In this document: one piece after another, positions 61,729 to 64,000 of the stretch
How positions within the stretch are numbered: the first letter of the stretch is position 1
Layout of the letters: every line of letters starts with the position of its first letter
DNA from: Pseudomonas sp. L5B5
GTDB lineage: Bacteria > Pseudomonadota > Gammaproteobacteria > Pseudomonadales > Pseudomonadaceae
Direction of reading: 5' to 3'
Assembly: GCF_020520285.1 (NCBI RefSeq)
Contig: NZ_CP084742.1
Span: 124,001-188,000 of the forward strand
DNA length: 64,000 nt
The notes under the pieces: model-generated
Databases searched by the model: none
The model's input: only the letters and a program-made list of their open reading frames with translations
Told to the model about the DNA's origin: nothing
Translations under genes and position numbers: made by a program

Positions 61729-63491
61729 TCCGTGCCCTGTTACGCAGCTTGCAGCCCCGGGAAGCCAGCCTGCTGCGCCGAGCCCTGGTGACGGTGGCCG
61801 CCAGTGCCCTGGCCCAGGGCGCGGCCCTGGTGCTGTTGCCCATGGCCTTTGCCAGTGTCTTCGATGCCGCCTCCGGCAGCGCATCCTGGCGCTGGGCCGG
61901 TGTCTTCGCCGGGCTTGCCGGGCTGTGCCTGGTCCTGCGTCGGCACGCGCAACTGGCCGGCTACCGCGCCGGTGCGGCTGCGGCGCAGTCGTTGAACCTG
62001 CGCATCGGCCAGCAACTGGCACGCTTGCCCCTGGAGTGGTTCGTCGAACGCCGCAGCGCCGAGCTCAATCGCCTGGTCACCCACACTGTGCTGCAGATCA
62101 TGAGCACCCCGGCACACCTGCTGCAGCCCATGGCCAATGCCTTGCTCACTCCCCTGGCGTTGCTGGTGGCGCTGTTCTTCTATGATCGCAGCATGGCCCT
62201 GGCGGCCTTGGCCAGCGTGCCCTTGCTCTGGGTGTTCTACCACTGGGGCGTGCGCTGGGGCGGGCAGGCCGAGCGCTTGAGCGAAGCGGCGGCCAACGAG
62301 GCCGCGGCACGGGTCCTGGAGTTTCTGCGCCAGCAGCCCTTGTTGCGGGCCAGCGGTCGCAATGGCGAAGGTTTCAGCTTGCTTGCCGAGGCTTTGCACC
62401 AGCAGCGTACGGCCCAGCGCCGGGCCCACTGGCGAACCTTCCCGGCCGCCCTGGGGCTGGCGGTGGCGTTGCAGGCCGGCTACACCGCTGTCTTGCTGTG
62501 CGGCTTGTACGCGGTGCTCGGTGGCAGCCTCGGTGCTGCGCAATACCTGGCCCTGGCGATCCTCGCGACGTGCCTGGTGGAGCCCCTGGGAGCCCTGGTC
62601 AACCTGGGCACCACCTTGCGCCAGACTCGCCACGGGGTGAATCGTCTGCGTGACCTGCTGGAACTGCCGGCATTGCCCGAGCCCGAGCGGCCCCAGGTTC
62701 CCGCCGATGCGCACCTGGAGGTGCGTGAGCTGGGGCTGGTGCGCCAGGGCCGCACCCTGCTGCAGGACATCAGCTTCGAGCTGGCACCCGGCTCGCTGAC
62801 CCTGGTGGTTGGCCCCTCGGGTTCCGGCAAGTCCAGCCTGTTGCGGTTGCTGGCCCGTTTCAGCGATGTCAGCAGCGGCGCGATCCTGCTGGGCGGCGTC
62901 GATGTCCGGCACTTGTCGGCAGCCCAGCGCGATACCTCCATTGCCCTGATGTTCCAGGACTGCCCGCCACTGACCGCCAGCCTGCTGGACAACCTGCGCC
63001 TGGGCCGGCCCGAGGCCCGCGACGATGAACTGATGGCCGCGGCCCACGCCACCGGCCTGGACCGCGTGGCCCTGCGCCTGCCCCAGGGTTGGCAGACCCT
63101 GGTGGGCGAGGGCGGCGTCAGCCTTTCCGGTGGCGAGCGCCAGTGCCTGGCCCTGGCCCGGGTGCTGCTCAAGGACGCGTCGCTGATCCTGCTGGACGAA
63201 CCCACCGCGGCCCTGGACGCCATCAGCGAGGCACGGGTCAACCACACCCTGCTGCAACTGGCGCGCAAGCACAGCGTGGTGCTGGTGACCCACAAGCCGA
63301 CCCTGGCGCCCAGCGCCGGGCAGGTCCTGCTGCTGGAGCAGGGGCGCCTGGCCCAGCGCGGCAGCCATACCCAATTGATGGCGGTTCCCGGCCGCTATCG
63401 CGACTTGTTCCACGAGCGCGAGGCGATCAATCGCTGGCGCTTGCGGCCTATTCCTTCCGTACCCCAAAGGACCGTCCCCCATGACCGATAA
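61725..63491 (+). CDS. pchI: ABC exporter-type protein PchI
   Basis: Partner of PchH, 588 residues, with the same arrangement of a six-helix membrane domain and an ATPase domain: GPSGSGKSS, signature LSGGERQCLALARV and LILLDEPTAALD. GGAGG precedes ATG 61725, which overlaps the pchH stop (ATGA). Its own stop lies 11 bases into pchE. Confidence 0.9.
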   Translation: MIRALLRSLQPREASLLRRALVTVAASALAQGAALVLLPMAFASVFDAASGSASWRWAGVFAGLAGLCLVLRRHAQLAGYRAGAAAAQSLNLRIGQQLARLPLEWFVERRSAELNRLVTHTVLQIMSTPAHLLQPMANALLTPLALLVALFFYDRSMALAALASVPLLWVFYHWGVRWGGQAERLSEAAANEAAARVLEFLRQQPLLRASGRNGEGFSLLAEALHQQRTAQRRAHWRTFPAALGLAVALQAGYTAVLLCGLYAVLGGSLGAAQYLALAILATCLVEPLGALVNLGTTLRQTRHGVNRLRDLLELPALPEPERPQVPADAHLEVRELGLVRQGRTLLQDISFELAPGSLTLVVGPSGSGKSSLLRLLARFSDVSSGAILLGGVDVRHLSAAQRDTSIALMFQDCPPLTASLLDNLRLGRPEARDDELMAAAHATGLDRVALRLPQGWQTLVGEGGVSLSGGERQCLALARVLLKDASLILLDEPTAALDAISEARVNHTLLQLARKHSVVLVTHKPTLAPSAGQVLLLEQGRLAQRGSHTQLMAVPGRYRDLFHEREAINRWRLRPIPSVPQRTVPHDR

Positions 63492-64000
63492 CCCTGTACT
63501 GGCCCGTGCTCAGCCAGCGGATGCCGGCCTGAGTCATTCACCCCAAGGACTTTGCGCAGGCATTGCCCGACTGTTGAACTACGAACCCGAGGATCTCGAA
63601 GCGCAGGTGTCGCTGATCGAGCAGGGCCTGGATTCGGTGAGCATCATGCGTCTGCCGGCGCTGCTGGCCGCCGAGGGCGTGACCCTGGGTTTCGCCGAAC
63701 TGATCGAACAACCGACGCTGATTGCCTGGTGGGCACTGATCGAGGCCCGCCGCGGCGCCGCAGCTCCACGTCCGCAGGTGCCAAGCACCGAGGCCGGCAG
63801 TGATTTCGGCCTGACACCCTTGCAGCAGGCCTACTGGTTCGGTCGCGATCCGGCGATGCCCCTGGGCGGTGTCGGCTGCCACCTGTACCAGGAACTGGAC
63901 GGCCAGGGACTCGAACCCCAGCGCCTGGAACAGGCCCTGCGGCACTTGTGCCAGCGCCACCCGATGCTGCGCGCGTGCTTTGTCAGCGACACCTGCCAAC
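63481..64000 (+). CDS. pchE: NRPS PchE, N-terminal part (runs out of window)
   Basis: Dihydroaeruginoate synthetase that joins salicylate to cysteine and cyclises it to a thiazoline. Only the first 173 codons are inside the window. Visible are an aryl-carrier domain with the phosphopantetheine serine in LIEQGLDSVSIMRLP (about residues 45-59) and the start of a condensation/cyclisation domain (LTPLQQAYWFGRD, RHPMLRA). ATG 63481 overlaps the pchI end. The epimerase-type step that distinguishes pyochelin from enantio-pyochelin cannot be judged from this piece. Confidence 0.92.
   Translation, partial: MTDNPVLARAQPADAGLSHSPQGLCAGIARLLNYEPEDLEAQVSLIEQGLDSVSIMRLPALLAAEGVTLGFAELIEQPTLIAWWALIEARRGAAAPRPQVPSTEAGSDFGLTPLQQAYWFGRDPAMPLGGVGCHLYQELDGQGLEPQRLEQALRHLCQRHPMLRACFVSDTCQ

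Overview
The window looks like chromosome of a fluorescent pseudomonad of the Pseudomonas protegens / P. fluorescens type. The coding is GC-rich and dense. It contains a gacA-uvrC-pgsA-tRNA-Gly block with a TTG-started gacA, REP-type intergenic repeats, and at the right end a fetABCDEF-pchR-pchDHIE arrangement that I know from the enantio-pyochelin locus of P. protegens. The species is inferred from content and order; no database search was possible.

Layout. 1-7.4 kb: end of a sigma-54 activator, a REP doublet, the yejABEF peptide importer (minus strand) and a small parvulin. 7.5-9.1 kb: a DAHP synthase with a long upstream region that encodes an aromatic-rich leader peptide, a protecting hairpin and an intrinsic terminator, followed by a second aromatic-rich mini-ORF. 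9.3-11.2 kb: nitrilase, acetyltransferase and a divergent pair of phage-type regulators. 11.3-14.6 kb: gacA, uvrC, pgsA and tRNA-Gly(GCC). 14.7-18.4 kb: hchA coupled to a LuxR solo, then a quinone oxidoreductase divergent from a LysR regulator.

18.5-24.1 kb holds a tightly packed six-gene operon: two glycosyltransferases, an exported protein of unknown family, a ferritin-like diiron protein, a PAP2/Aur1-like membrane enzyme and a three-histidine-box fatty-acid desaturase. I do not recognise it as a described pathway; it looks like synthesis or modification of an unusual membrane (glyco)lipid. 24.1-30.7 kb: an exported M20 peptidase, the carboxy(nor)spermidine dehydrogenase/decarboxylase pair, and a hybrid histidine kinase with two near-duplicate PAS domains.

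30.7-42.3 kb is a nitrogen/sulfur catabolism island. A flavin monooxygenase-RidA-DUF1028-M20 amidohydrolase operon and an aldehyde dehydrogenase-permease-aminotransferase operon share a 48-bp upstream element, so they probably form one regulon. Next to them are an orphan amino-acid binding protein and the methionine gamma-lyase mdeA with its divergent Lrp-type regulator mdeR. 42.3-49.3 kb: LysR/amidohydrolase, a sugar isomerase-hydrolase operon with a near-perfect inverted repeat over its ribosome binding site, TetR and a SotB-type exporter.

49.5-64 kb: siderophore locus. fetABCDEF (receptor, PepSY reductase-like protein, binding protein, permease, ATPase, MFS permease) and the AraC-type pchR run leftward; pchD, pchH, pchI and the start of the NRPS gene pchE run rightward and leave the window. 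Fur-box-like and shared CGCAAACGAA elements lie upstream of fetA and pchD.
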